The notes under the pieces: generated by a model
What the model was told of the DNA's origin: nothing
The model's database searches: none
What the model saw: only the letters and a program-made list of their open reading frames with translations
Part shown: positions 24,413 through 33,050 of the stretch, one piece after another
Layout of the letters: each line of letters opens with the position of its first letter
Numbering within the stretch: position 1 is the first letter of the stretch
NCBI RefSeq assembly: GCF_003096695.1
Contig: NZ_QEKY01000007.1
Location: 1 to 64,000, forward strand
Length of the DNA stretch: 64,000 bases
DNA from: Porphyromonas loveana
GTDB lineage: Bacteria; Bacteroidota; Bacteroidia; Bacteroidales; Porphyromonadaceae
Direction of reading: 5' to 3'
Translations under genes and position numbers: made by a program

Positions 24413-24735
24413 TGTGTCGATTAGCGGTGTTACGATCAGTAAATAGTTGAATTTCAGTGTGCAAAAGCGAACAGAATCCAAAGAAATATGAAGTAAATGA
24501 TGAAATGAAGGCAATGATGAATAGCAGACTTATGTGCGAGGGGGGGTACATCCCTTTCTTTTTAACACTTTTCTTTCGGTATGTAATGGTGTGGATTCCG
24601 GCTTTGGCCGAGATCCCTTATCTGTGATAGTCTCCCGGACAGTGAATAAAATGCGATAGAACTTCCCCGAAATTCTATCCAATAGCATCAAGTCCCCGTT
24701 GCGTTCAGGCACGAACGCAACGGGGACTTTTTGTT
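24413..24735 (+). ncRNA. Candidate orphan RNA
   Basis: A perfect -7 box TACCTTTG at 24405-24412 is followed, about 280 bases later, by a perfect 17-bp terminator stem (24690-24706 with 24713-24729) ending in T runs. Between them there is no convincing gene but there is local structure, for example GATAGAA/TTCTATC at 24655-24661 and 24673-24679. It is far enough from pgm (177 bases) to be a separate transcript. It resembles no RNA family that I recognise; an untranslated RNA or a 40-residue peptide message (24505-24627) are both possible. Confidence 0.35.
24690..24735 (+). terminator. Strong intrinsic terminator
   Basis: AAGTCCCCGTTGCGTTC (24690-24706) is perfectly complementary to 24713-24729 around a 6-base loop AGGCAC, followed by TTTTGTTTTT. 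It must end a rightward transcript, either a long pgm tail or the candidate RNA before it. Confidence 0.85.
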
Positions 24736-24791
24736 TTTGGCTCGTTCTCAAGCCTTTTGGGGAGATAAACTATATAAAGGTGAGTTCTAAA

Positions 24792-24865
24792 CTTTATAAA
24801 GATCGGATGCAAAGATTATAATTATCAGAAACGATCTTTATAAAGATTGAATCTGAAGATTATAA
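24792..24865. repeat. AT-rich direct repeat with palindromic core
   Basis: Two copies with a 44-base period: CTTTATAAAGATCGGATG... at 24792 and CTTTATAAAGATTGAATC... at 24836. Over 29 bases they match at about 24 positions, both ending in AAGATTATAA. Each begins with the perfect palindrome CTTTATAAAG. The arrangement suggests paired protein-binding sites. Confidence 0.5.
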
Positions 24866-25071
24866 AGTTCACCATCTAAATGGATAAAGATTGTTTTTCG
24901 ACTCCTTGAATCACCTTTCCGGAATCGTTTTGACCACCGAACGACCTTCAAAAAGCGGCTTATTTGGACTGAATCTAAACAACCCTTCGGTGTTGAAAAG
25001 TTTTTTGGCACCTAACCTATTTGGCGATTGCATTGTTGTCCTAAAAGAGGATAAAGGAGGAGGGATAGAAG

Positions 25072-25127
25072 CTACGCGTACGCAGAGGCAAAAAACGCTG
25101 TTTTTGCGTTCGCGGATGTGTACGTAG
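25072..25127. other. Two-part hairpin
   Basis: An outer stem CTACGcGTAC (25072-25081) pairs with GTACGTAG (25120-25127) with one bulge. An inner stem GCAAAAA (25088-25094) pairs with TTTTTGC (25101-25107). Role unknown. Confidence 0.35.
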
Positions 25128-25254
25128 AGAAAAAAAGAGGATATGCCGAGTGTATATTAAGAATAGTCGAATTCGGGGCTGCTTAGGTTTTGTATTTTGG
25201 TCTAAGATTATCAGCTTTGTTTGCTGCGGAAGAAATGATTCTAATATCAAAGCA

Positions 25255-25284
25255 AAGCCCCTCCTCGTGCTCGAGAAGGGGCTT
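25255..25284 (-). terminator. Terminator of the V-ATPase operon
   Basis: AAGCCCCT (25255-25262) pairs with AGGGGCTT (25277-25284), with CTCG/CGAG inside. On the minus strand the stem is followed by TTGCTTTGATATT. It lies about 70 bases past the ntpK stop. Confidence 0.75.
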
Positions 25285-25355
25285 GGGCCTTATTTGAAGC
25301 CGTGGGGCTTCCTCCTGTTTTAGAACTTAATTACAGGGATTCTGTGTGAGGAGCA

Positions 25356-25835
25356 TTATGCGATTCCTACCATTGCGGGAACGCTACCGAAGATAAGGAT
25401 GGCAACGAGGAGACCCAAGATAGCGTAAAGCTCGGGGAATACGGCCATCACCATCGTGGCACCGAATACGTTGTGACCACCACCGATAGCTTGGATACCG
25501 TTGGCACATACCTGAGCCTGACGAATGGCAGACATCAAACCTACTACACCGAGAGCAACACCGGCGAAGAAAATAGCCCAGCCGGCGAGCATGGTCAGAG
25601 CATTGGCAGCTACGAGCTGGGTAACAAGGTTAGAGGCCATGAAGAAGCCTACGAAACCGTAGAGACCCTGAGAACTGGGAAGAGCGCTAAGACCGATGTA
25701 GAGACCCAGAGAATCGGGGTTCTTCTTCATCGCACCAACGGTAGTGTTACCGCAGATAGTTACGCCAATGGCACTTCCGATACCGGTCAATGCAACCATC
25801 AATGCAATACCGAGATAAGCTAACATTTGTTCCAT
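25356..25835 (-). CDS. V-type ATPase subunit K (rotor proteolipid)
   Basis: A 159-residue, four-helix membrane proteolipid that forms the ion-carrying rotor ring. It is a fused double hairpin. The helix-4 carboxylate is Glu135 in VFPELYAILG, while helix 2 has Gln56 in ALPSSQGLYG. The positions L52, S55, Q56, Q106 and E135 fall at the same spacings as the Na+ ligands L61, T64, Q65, Q110 and E139 of Enterococcus hirae NtpK, so Na+ coupling is likely (inference). It is the last gene of the operon, 54 bases after subunit I, and is followed by a terminator. Confidence 0.95.
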   Translation of the reverse strand: MEQMLAYLGIALMVALTGIGSAIGVTICGNTTVGAMKKNPDSLGLYIGLSALPSSQGLYGFVGFFMASNLVTQLVAANALTMLAGWAIFFAGVALGVVGLMSAIRQAQVCANGIQAIGGGHNVFGATMVMAVFPELYAILGLLVAILIFGSVPAMVGIA

Positions 25836-25889
25836 AATACTTTTTGTGTTGTTTAGTTGTTATGATTTTTTGAATTGTTTCTTTTGTGA

Positions 25890-27722
25890 TTAGGAGCGTT
25901 TGAACGGCGTGTATTCGTTGCCGCCACCCTCGAATTCGCTGTTCTTGTAGAACTCTACGAACGTCAAACGTATGGGGTGTACCAGCGAGCTGATCATACA
26001 GAGTCCGATGTTGAGACCGTGACCGAACAGCAGGATGATAGCCATCACGAGGAAGTTGAGCCCCGTAGGCAGCCCTCCGCCGATCTGTACGGCAAGATTA
26101 TTGAACACTCCTCCCAGAATACCGCCGGTGAGGCCGATGGCAAAGAGACGGATGTAGGACAACGTATCACCTAACAAACCGGAAGCGGTGTTGTAAGTGG
26201 CCCAAAGACCGGCTCCGAAGTTCATGAAGATGTTCTTGCCCGGGCTGTTGTAGAAGAGGGCTATCAAGAGAGCTAAACCAGTGATACCGGTGAAGGCTAA
26301 TGCTACAACACCGAGCTCGGGCTTGCTTTCAGCAAGGGGCTTGATGACAAACGAGAGCGCTCCAAAGAGGATGAATGTGGCCCACGCATAGGTGGCAAGG
26401 GCATACTTGAATCCTTTTTGTATGTGCGTCTTGTAGCCGGCTACATACTTGGCAAATATGATTTGGAGAAGACCCAGCACAACGGAGAGCTTCATCATAT
26501 TGTCCTGATTGAGGAAGTAGTCGTTACGGACAGAGCCCAAGAGGTCGTCTCCGGCCCATGGCATTACCATACCGAATACTGTACCCATCAGCGAACCAAC
26601 GACGGCCGTCGTGCCACCCAACCATTGCAACATGCCGCAGAGCGACTTGATGGCACCGGAGTCGGACTTGATCTTGGCTATGGTGGCTATTACGAAAAGC
26701 AAGAGGCCGTAACCGCCATCACCGAAACAGAGGGCGAAAAACAGCATGAAGAACGGAGCCAACAGGGGCGTGGGGTCCAACTCGCTGTAGTTAGGCATGG
26801 AGTACATCTTGGTGATGGGCTCGAAGAGGCGGGCGAAGGCGTTGTTCTTCAACTTGATGGGCACACTGTCTTCTTCCTTGATCTCCATCTTCTCGATGTA
26901 GTAGCCTTCGGCTGCGATAGCCTGCTCCATGGGAGCGGCATCGGCAGTAGGTACCCAGCCTTCGAGGAGCATGAGTTTGTCGTCGGCCTGACCTTCAGCT
27001 TGCACCATGGCATTGGTGAAAGCGAATTTATCGGCCATCAACATATCGTAAGCCGTGAGTTCGCCCATGCGATTGTCTGCAAAAGCTGTCTTGGCGGCTG
27101 CATTAGCCTGCAATTCGGCTTCCAATGCTTCCTGCTGTTTGTACAGAGTTGACAGATCGTAGTCGGGCAATTTGATGCGCTCGGCATCAGGCTTGGGATC
27201 ATGTTTGTGTCCTACGGTCACGAAATAGACCGTAGAGCGTACAGTATTGATCTCAATAGCTCCATAGATTTCGGCCCATTCGGGCTTGTAAGCCGATGCA
27301 GAAGAGGCATAGAAGTTCATCTCGTAGCCGGCGCTACTTAGGCGTGCAATGGAACTGAAGTCGAACTGACCCCAGAGTTCCATTTGTTCTATTTCTCGCT
27401 TCTTGGCCACTATGGCATTCTTGAGGCGTACTTCTTCGGCAAAAAGATGCTGCACATCCTTTACCGCCTGCTCTCCGGCAGTTTCTGTCACCACGGGAGT
27501 GGTTGTCTGTGCCGGTGCGTTCTCGCTTTTATAGGGGGCGAGCATACGCATCGTTTCAGCTATGCCTTTGCGAAGAAGAAGGAGATTCTGCAATTCGGCA
27601 ACATCCTTGGTCGCCTTTGTTTCCTGGATGTGTACCACACCGGTGTTACGCAGCTTCTCAAGGAAGCTCTCATACTCGCGGTGGTAGATCAGGAAAAGGT
27701 ATTTATTCATTGCGGTAATCAT
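25890..27722 (-). CDS. V-type ATPase subunit I
   Basis: A 610-residue stator subunit (relative of eukaryotic subunit a). The N-terminal 310 residues are a soluble coiled-coil-rich arm (KKREIEQMELWGQF, LYKQQEALEAELQAN). The C-terminal 300 residues are membrane-embedded, with about seven or eight segments beginning at LLAPFFMLFFALCFGDGGYGLLLF, a characteristic subunit I signature, and including the DTLSYIRLFAIGLTGGILG helix with the essential arginine. The start overlaps the subunit D stop by four bases (ATGA), implying translational coupling. It provides the ion half-channels next to rotor subunit K, encoded immediately downstream. Confidence 0.95.
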   Translation of the reverse strand: MITAMNKYLFLIYHREYESFLEKLRNTGVVHIQETKATKDVAELQNLLLLRKGIAETMRMLAPYKSENAPAQTTTPVVTETAGEQAVKDVQHLFAEEVRLKNAIVAKKREIEQMELWGQFDFSSIARLSSAGYEMNFYASSASAYKPEWAEIYGAIEINTVRSTVYFVTVGHKHDPKPDAERIKLPDYDLSTLYKQQEALEAELQANAAAKTAFADNRMGELTAYDMLMADKFAFTNAMVQAEGQADDKLMLLEGWVPTADAAPMEQAIAAEGYYIEKMEIKEEDSVPIKLKNNAFARLFEPITKMYSMPNYSELDPTPLLAPFFMLFFALCFGDGGYGLLLFVIATIAKIKSDSGAIKSLCGMLQWLGGTTAVVGSLMGTVFGMVMPWAGDDLLGSVRNDYFLNQDNMMKLSVVLGLLQIIFAKYVAGYKTHIQKGFKYALATYAWATFILFGALSFVIKPLAESKPELGVVALAFTGITGLALLIALFYNSPGKNIFMNFGAGLWATYNTASGLLGDTLSYIRLFAIGLTGGILGGVFNNLAVQIGGGLPTGLNFLVMAIILLFGHGLNIGLCMISSLVHPIRLTFVEFYKNSEFEGGGNEYTPFKRS

Positions 27723-28333
27723 GCCATCACCTCCTCTTCGTTGTTACGTTTTTCCATATTGGCACGCATAATCTTCTGCGAGGACTTGGACAGGCTCTCT
27801 TCGTCCTCTATGTAGCGCTTGATCTTGCGTATGGCATCTTTATAGCCGGGGATTTGCACTTTCTCGAAGAGATTGACTTTCTGGGTCGTCTTCTTACGTG
27901 CATATTCGAGGAACTCCAACTTGAGACCGAGAAATTCAGCCTCGATTCCCGTATGAGCCAGGTTCTTCAGCAGATCAATGCCTTCGGCGAACCAAGAAGG
28001 TGCATTGAACAGACTGAATGGCTTAATGGTGTATGAAATATCGTCCAGTACGGGAACGATTACGCCCGCGACCTTCTTCGTAGAAAGCTTGACGCCCTCT
28101 ACGCTGATGAGGTCGGGTTTGAATTCGTTCCATAGGCCCACCATATTGCGGTAGCCCACGATTTCTTCTTCCAGTTGGCGTTCCAATCGCTCCACCTCGT
28201 CCTTTGTGCGCTTCACTTCCAGACGCAGTGCGCTCTCCTTGCTCTTGATCGTGGGCAAGGTGCGCTCTCGCATCTTCAGCTGTTTTTCTTGCTGCTGGAG
28301 AGAGGTTTTGTTGTATTGAAACTTAATAGCCAT
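27719..28333 (-). CDS. V-type ATPase subunit D
   Basis: A 204-residue central-shaft subunit that links the A/B hexamer to the rotor ring. It begins MAIKFQYNKTSLQQQEKQLKMRERTLPTIKSKE and has long N- and C-terminal helices of the expected antiparallel coiled coil, with the central region predicted globular. The C-terminal RKIKRYIEDEESLSKSSQKIMRANMEKR stretch is typical. It follows subunit B after 16 bases and overlaps subunit I by 4. No subunit F gene, which usually pairs with D, is seen in the operon. Confidence 0.93.
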   Translation of the reverse strand: MAIKFQYNKTSLQQQEKQLKMRERTLPTIKSKESALRLEVKRTKDEVERLERQLEEEIVGYRNMVGLWNEFKPDLISVEGVKLSTKKVAGVIVPVLDDISYTIKPFSLFNAPSWFAEGIDLLKNLAHTGIEAEFLGLKLEFLEYARKKTTQKVNLFEKVQIPGYKDAIRKIKRYIEDEESLSKSSQKIMRANMEKRNNEEEVMA

Positions 28334-28349
28334 TGTATCGCAAGGTTAT

Positions 28350-29669
28350 TTATTTCTTCCAGTAAGTGTCCACAAGCTGTTGCTTGATGTTCACTTCGGC
28401 CGGTTTGAAGTGCTTAGCGAATAGCTCCCATGCCGTATCTAACATCTCCGTGGTGTTCACGTTCACGTCGATGGCCAAGAGTTGGCGTGAGTAGTCATTG
28501 GCAAATTCGAGAGCGCGGTTGTCGTAGTCTGTCAGGTCGAAACCGTTCTCCATCTTGGTCTGTGCATTGGCAGCGTCGGAGAAGAGACGCACGGCGGCAT
28601 TCATCACCTGTGGGTGGTCTTCGCGAGTCTTCTTGCCGATCACGAGCTGTTTCAGACGAGAGAGGCTTCGGAAGGGGTCCACGATTACCTTACCGACGTT
28701 GCTGTCGCGACGGAGATAGAGCTGACCTTCGGTGATATAACCCGTATTGTCAGGCACGGCATGCGTGATGTCACCACCGGAGAGAGTGGTCACAGCGATA
28801 ATCGTGATAGAACCTCCGTCGGGGAACTGTACCGCTTTCTCGTAGATCTTGGCCAAGTCTGAGTAGAGCGAACCGGGCATAGAGTCCTTAGAAGGGATCT
28901 GGTCCATACGGTTCGATACGATGGCCAAGGCATCAGCATAGTTGGTCATATCGGTGAGCAGAACAAGCACCTTCTCGTGCTTCTCAACGGCAAAGTATTC
29001 GGCAGCAGCCAATGCCATGTCAGGCACGAGGATACGCTCTACCGAGGGGTCTTCGGTGGTGTTGATGAAGCTCACGATGCGGTCGAGTGCACCAGCATTG
29101 CTAAATGTATTCTTGAAGAAGAGGTAGTCGTCATTGGTCATACCCATACCACCGAGGATAATCTTGTCACTCTCGGCACGCAGAGCCACCATGGCCATTA
29201 CCTGGTTGAACGGCTGGTCGGGGTCGGCGAAGAAAGGAATCTTCTGTCCCGTTACGAGCGTATTGTTCAAGTCGATACCGGCGATACCCGTAGCGATCAG
29301 CTCCGAAGGCTGCTTACGACGCACGGGATTCACTGACGGACCACCGATCTCTACTTCCTTACCTTCGGGCTGGGGACCACCATCGATGGGCTCACCATAG
29401 GCGTTGAAGAAGCGACCGGCCAGTTGTTCGCTCACTTTGAGCGAAGGAGCCTTACCCATGAAAATCACTTCGGCATTGGTGGGGATACCTTCCGTACCGG
29501 CAAATACCTGCAAGGTAACGTCCTCGCCTTGGATACGCACCACCTGCGCCAATCGGCCGTCGATAGTGGCCAACTCTTCATTACCTACACCTGTGGCACG
29601 CAGCGAGCACGTAGCCTTGGTGATGTTGGTAATCTTTGTATATATTTTCTGAAAAGCTTGTTTTGACAT
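28350..29669 (-). CDS. V-type ATPase subunit B
   Basis: A 439-residue nucleotide-binding but non-catalytic subunit of the V1 head. Recognisable blocks include RFFNAYGEPIDGGP, IATGIAGIDLNNTLVTGQKIPFFADP (about 125-152), DMTNYADALAIVSNRMDQIPS and the C-terminal DTAWELFAKHFKPAEVNI. The Walker A lysine motif is absent, as expected for B subunits. It lies 11 bases after the subunit A stop and is co-transcribed with it, giving stoichiometric A and B for the A3B3 head. Confidence 0.96.
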   Translation of the reverse strand: MSKQAFQKIYTKITNITKATCSLRATGVGNEELATIDGRLAQVVRIQGEDVTLQVFAGTEGIPTNAEVIFMGKAPSLKVSEQLAGRFFNAYGEPIDGGPQPEGKEVEIGGPSVNPVRRKQPSELIATGIAGIDLNNTLVTGQKIPFFADPDQPFNQVMAMVALRAESDKIILGGMGMTNDDYLFFKNTFSNAGALDRIVSFINTTEDPSVERILVPDMALAAAEYFAVEKHEKVLVLLTDMTNYADALAIVSNRMDQIPSKDSMPGSLYSDLAKIYEKAVQFPDGGSITIIAVTTLSGGDITHAVPDNTGYITEGQLYLRRDSNVGKVIVDPFRSLSRLKQLVIGKKTREDHPQVMNAAVRLFSDAANAQTKMENGFDLTDYDNRALEFANDYSRQLLAIDVNVNTTEMLDTAWELFAKHFKPAEVNIKQQLVDTYWKK

Positions 29670-29680
29670 GACTATCTATG

Positions 29681-31435
29681 TTATTTGATGCGTTCGGCCA
29701 GGATAGCGTCCAATTCTTTATTGTACTTATCGTAATCGGCACTCTTGAATTCGGAATAGTTCACTTGCTTGAAGATGTTGATCACGCGCTTGAAGTAATC
29801 CGATACTTCCAGGAAGTCTTCGAAGTCGAACTCTGTGCGGCAGATGTCCGACACCTTGCTGAGCATGAGTTCCTGGCGCTCCAACGAACTGTTGCAGTCC
29901 ACGCTGTCGAATGCATCCTGCTGGAGGATTACGAAGTCTATAAGCTCGGCCTTCCAGAAGGTCACGTGATAGTTCACGGGCACACCGTCGTCACCGAGAA
30001 TGTTGATCTGTTCGGCGATCTCCTTACCCTGATGCAGACGCATCTTGAGGTCGTTCACTTTCGTGATCCAGTCAGAGGCAATGTGATTGGAGATATAGCT
30101 TTCGAATTCTGGATACTCCAAGTACTTGGAATAACTGTCAATGGGGTTCACGGCCGGATAACGTTTGCGGTCAGCACGATTCTGCTCAAGAGCGTAGAAG
30201 CAACGTGCTACCTTCTTGGTACTCTCCGTCACAGGCTCCTTGAGGTTACCACCGGCAGGAGATACTGTACCGATAAAAGTTACTGATCCCGTAGCACCGT
30301 TGTTCAGGTACACAAACCCTGCACGAGCATAGAAGTTGGCTACGATAGCCGACAAGTCCATCGGGAATGCATCAGGTCCGGGGAGCTCTTCCAAGCGGTT
30401 CGACATTTCACGGAGAGCCTGTGCCCAACGAGAAGTAGAGTCGGCCATCATCAGTACGCGGAGACCCATCGAGCGATAGTATTCAGCGATGGTCATGGCC
30501 GTATATACAGATGCTTCACGAGAGGCCACGGGCATGTTCGAGGTATTGGCGATAATGATCGTACGCTCCATCAGCTTACGGCCGGTGTGCGGGTCGTTCA
30601 AGTGGGGAAATTCTGCGAAGATTTCCACAACCTCATTGGCACGCTCACCACAAGCAGCGATGATCACGATGTCAGCTTCGGCCTGCTTAGAGATGGCGTG
30701 CTGGAGCACAGTCTTACCCGTACCGAAGGGTCCGGGGATGAAGCCCGTACCGCCTTCTACGATGGGGTTGAAGGTATCAATGATGCGAATACCAGTTTCG
30801 AGCAGTTTGAAGGGACGCGGTTTCTCGCGATAGCAAGGGATGGCACGCTTCACGGGCCACTTCTGCACCATCGTTACATTATGATCCTTGCCGTCTGCAT
30901 CGGTGACTACGGCTATTACATCATTCACCTTGTACTGACCGGCCTGAGCCACGCTCTTCACTTTGTAACCACCTTCGAATACGAAAGGTACCATGATTCT
31001 GTGCGGCTGAAAGTTCTCCGTCACCTCACCAAGCCAAGAGCCGGCGATCACGTTGTCGCCCACCTTGGCCAACGGCTTGAAGTCCCACAATTTGTCATCA
31101 TCGAGGGCGGCAGTGTAGTCGCCACGCTTGAGGAAGACCCCGTCCATCTTGTCCAGATCGTGTTGCAGACCGTCATAGTTCTTTGAGAGCATACCGGGGC
31201 CGAGCGTTACTTCGAGCATGCTGCCCACAAACTCAGCCTCGTCTCCTACGTGCATACCGCGGGTACTCTCGAATACCTGCACATAAGCATTCTTACCGAT
31301 CACCTTGATCACCTCGCTCATGAGCTTGGTGCCATTGACATCGATATAGCAAATTTCATTTTGGGAAACCGGCCCATCGACCTCCACGGTCACGAGGTTG
31401 GACACAATCCCCTTAACAACACCTTTTGTAGCCAT
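29681..31435 (-). CDS. V-type ATPase catalytic subunit A
   Basis: A 584-residue catalytic ATPase subunit. The P-loop GPFGTGKT is at 235-242 with Lys241. The catalytic region continues CGERANEVVEIFAEFPHL and MADSTSRWAQALREMSNRLEELPGPDAFP, and the A-specific insertion of about 90 residues (about 110-200) separates it from subunit B. Length is normal. It follows the DUF2764 gene and precedes subunit B. It either hydrolyses ATP to pump ions or makes ATP from an ion gradient; the Na+-type rotor signature in subunit K bears on which ion. Confidence 0.97.
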   Translation of the reverse strand: MATKGVVKGIVSNLVTVEVDGPVSQNEICYIDVNGTKLMSEVIKVIGKNAYVQVFESTRGMHVGDEAEFVGSMLEVTLGPGMLSKNYDGLQHDLDKMDGVFLKRGDYTAALDDDKLWDFKPLAKVGDNVIAGSWLGEVTENFQPHRIMVPFVFEGGYKVKSVAQAGQYKVNDVIAVVTDADGKDHNVTMVQKWPVKRAIPCYREKPRPFKLLETGIRIIDTFNPIVEGGTGFIPGPFGTGKTVLQHAISKQAEADIVIIAACGERANEVVEIFAEFPHLNDPHTGRKLMERTIIIANTSNMPVASREASVYTAMTIAEYYRSMGLRVLMMADSTSRWAQALREMSNRLEELPGPDAFPMDLSAIVANFYARAGFVYLNNGATGSVTFIGTVSPAGGNLKEPVTESTKKVARCFYALEQNRADRKRYPAVNPIDSYSKYLEYPEFESYISNHIASDWITKVNDLKMRLHQGKEIAEQINILGDDGVPVNYHVTFWKAELIDFVILQQDAFDSVDCNSSLERQELMLSKVSDICRTEFDFEDFLEVSDYFKRVINIFKQVNYSEFKSADYDKYNKELDAILAERIK

Positions 31436-31444
31436 TATTCTGAT

Positions 31445-32377
31445 TTATTTCTTTTGATTTCTTTTGAACTCTTCCAAGGACTCTGCACTCTCGTGTTTGA
31501 GTGTCTTGACGATGTGGCGGAAGGTCTCTTCGCCAGTTCTCTCGTCCAGATTCACCCAACGTTCGATGATCGTCAGCTCCAGATAGTAGCATAGCAGACG
31601 TTCGATGGAGAATACGCGGTTGAATACGGACTCTTCCAGCCACTCCCAGCGCAGTACATCCAGCTGACGTTCTCGCTTGGTGATGTCCGTCTCTTCACCT
31701 ACAGCCAGCAGCGACGACATGGCGGAGAAGTCCTCACTCAGGTCGAAGTCGCGCGAACGCGAAGTGCGCAGCTTATTTTCTATTTCGCCGGTCCCCACGA
31801 TGTAGTTGATGGGGTTCCATCCGAGTTTGCGACAGGTGATGGCAGCCAGGATGTTCTTAATGTGCAGGTTGAGGCCGAACCACTCTTCCAAGAACTCGTT
31901 GCCGCACTGCATGGCATACTCGTAGTAGTACATGGCCAGACGGTCTTCGTCGGAGATGGGCAGACGTTCCCGTCCTTCTTCTTCCTCGCTTTGGACGTTC
32001 TGTGCATGCTGGTCGTTTTCTTCGCCCAGAGCTTTCTCGGCCAACTTCTCAGCCATGAAGGTCTGGAAATAGGGCGGCAGTCCTGCCATGCGGGGGACTG
32101 TGCGTTTCTCGCGATAGACGGCCATTATGGCGTCCAGGTTGTCGTAGGAGAAGAGAGTGGGTTGAGCTTCGGCGGTCTTGGCAGCTTCGCTATCCTCGAG
32201 ATAGTCGAGGAGGAAGTGGTTCTCCTGCTCCCAAAGCAGGAGATCGAAGAGTTTGCCGTCGGCTTGGCTAAGGATGGGTCTCAGCTCTTCCAGGAACTGA
32301 GGGGACGTAAACGGCAGTTTCCGATCTTCCACAGCGATGTTGGGCAGACCGGCTACAGTTGCGTAATATTTAGCCAT
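31445..32377 (-). CDS. DUF2764 family V-ATPase-associated protein
   Basis: A 310-residue soluble, largely helical and acidic protein that opens AKYYATVAGLPNIAVEDRKLPFTSPQF. Proteins of this family occur between subunits E and A in V-ATPase operons of Bacteroidetes, spirochaetes and chlamydiae, where subunit C is missing, so it is thought to replace the C (d-like) coupling subunit. That role is inference from position and composition; the helices with Trp and Arg in the C-terminal half (LRWEWLEESVFNRVFSIERLLCYYLELTI) would suit it. It lies three bases after subunit E and nine before subunit A. Confidence 0.88.
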   Translation of the reverse strand: MAKYYATVAGLPNIAVEDRKLPFTSPQFLEELRPILSQADGKLFDLLLWEQENHFLLDYLEDSEAAKTAEAQPTLFSYDNLDAIMAVYREKRTVPRMAGLPPYFQTFMAEKLAEKALGEENDQHAQNVQSEEEEGRERLPISDEDRLAMYYYEYAMQCGNEFLEEWFGLNLHIKNILAAITCRKLGWNPINYIVGTGEIENKLRTSRSRDFDLSEDFSAMSSLLAVGEETDITKRERQLDVLRWEWLEESVFNRVFSIERLLCYYLELTIIERWVNLDERTGEETFRHIVKTLKHESAESLEEFKRNQKK

Positions 32378-32380
32378 GAT

Positions 32381-32971
32381 TTAGAAAAGCATTTCCACCA
32401 ATCGGGGACGCAGGAAGCTTTTGAAGAGATTGATAAATTCTTCTTCTCCGAATTGGATTTTGTAAGAACCGTCTTGGGGTTGGATCGTGTAGGCCACTTG
32501 TTGGTTGTTCACCTCCTTGATGGTCACCTTGCTGTCGAGCAGTTCCTTGGCATTGCTTTCAAAATAGGATTTCAGTGCAGCAGCATTCTGAGTGGAGATG
32601 ACGATTTTCTCGCCCGATGCCCAGTTTTTGGCCATCTCGAGCATCATCTGCTGCATGAATTCGGGGTTGGCTGTGGCGGCTTTTACGTTCGCCGTTGAGA
32701 GCGTACCCGAGATTTGATTGACAATAGTACTCTTGAGCGACTCCAGCATCTGACCGGCATACAGTTTCAGCTCCGACTCAGTGTTCTGCTGAAACTCAGT
32801 CGCTTTCTTCTTTGCATCGCTCACAATGCGCTCGGCCTCGGCCTTGGCATTATTGATTGTCTCTGCGCTTTTGGCTTCGGCCTCAGCGACAATTTTCGCG
32901 GCTTGTTCGTTGCCTTTCTCAACGCCTTCGCGGTAAATCTTGTCAGTTAGTTCCTGGATTTTGGAGTCCAT
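32381..32971 (-). CDS. V-type ATPase subunit E
   Basis: A 196-residue peripheral-stalk subunit. The N-terminal half is a long charged helix rich in Ala, Glu and Lys (AAKIVAEAEAKSAETINNAKAEAERIVSDAKKKA, residues about 24-57) and the C-terminal half a mixed domain (VAYTIQPQDGSYKIQFGEEEF). It normally pairs with subunit G/H, for which no gene is seen here. It is the first gene of the seven-gene operon E-DUF2764-A-B-D-I-K, with a well-formed promoter 50 bases upstream. Confidence 0.92.
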   Translation of the reverse strand: MDSKIQELTDKIYREGVEKGNEQAAKIVAEAEAKSAETINNAKAEAERIVSDAKKKATEFQQNTESELKLYAGQMLESLKSTIVNQISGTLSTANVKAATANPEFMQQMMLEMAKNWASGEKIVISTQNAAALKSYFESNAKELLDSKVTIKEVNNQQVAYTIQPQDGSYKIQFGEEEFINLFKSFLRPRLVEMLF

Positions 32972-33021
32972 TGTTCTTGATTCTTTATTATAGTAGTATT
33001 TGATTCCGATTTAAGCGTCTG

Positions 33022-33050
33022 CAAATATAGTACAATTCTATAAAACACAA
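33022..33050 (-). promoter_or_regulatory. Promoter of the V-ATPase operon
   Basis: On the minus strand, TTG (33048-33050) is followed after 18 bases by TATATTTG (33022-33029), close to the Bacteroidetes -33/-7 pattern. It lies about 50 bases before the subunit E ATG. Confidence 0.65.

Larger units (their letters stand above)
24236..25355. other. Gene-free kilobase between convergent transcription units
   Basis: No gene of recognisable family occurs in these 1120 bases. From left to right it holds: a -7 box (24405-24412), a stretch that could be a structured transcript ending in a strong terminator (24690-24735), a 44-base-period direct repeat (24792-24865), a two-part hairpin (25072-25127) and the V-ATPase operon terminator (25255-25284). 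A 40-codon frame starting at 24505 (MKAMMNSRLMCEGG...) is hydrophobic but unsupported. Confidence 0.6.

Noticed and set aside
24505-24627. 40-codon hydrophobic frame in the candidate RNA
   Set aside because: Kept only as a possibility in the RNA entry: no promoter-to-start logic, no conservation evidence, and the terminator lies well beyond its stop.
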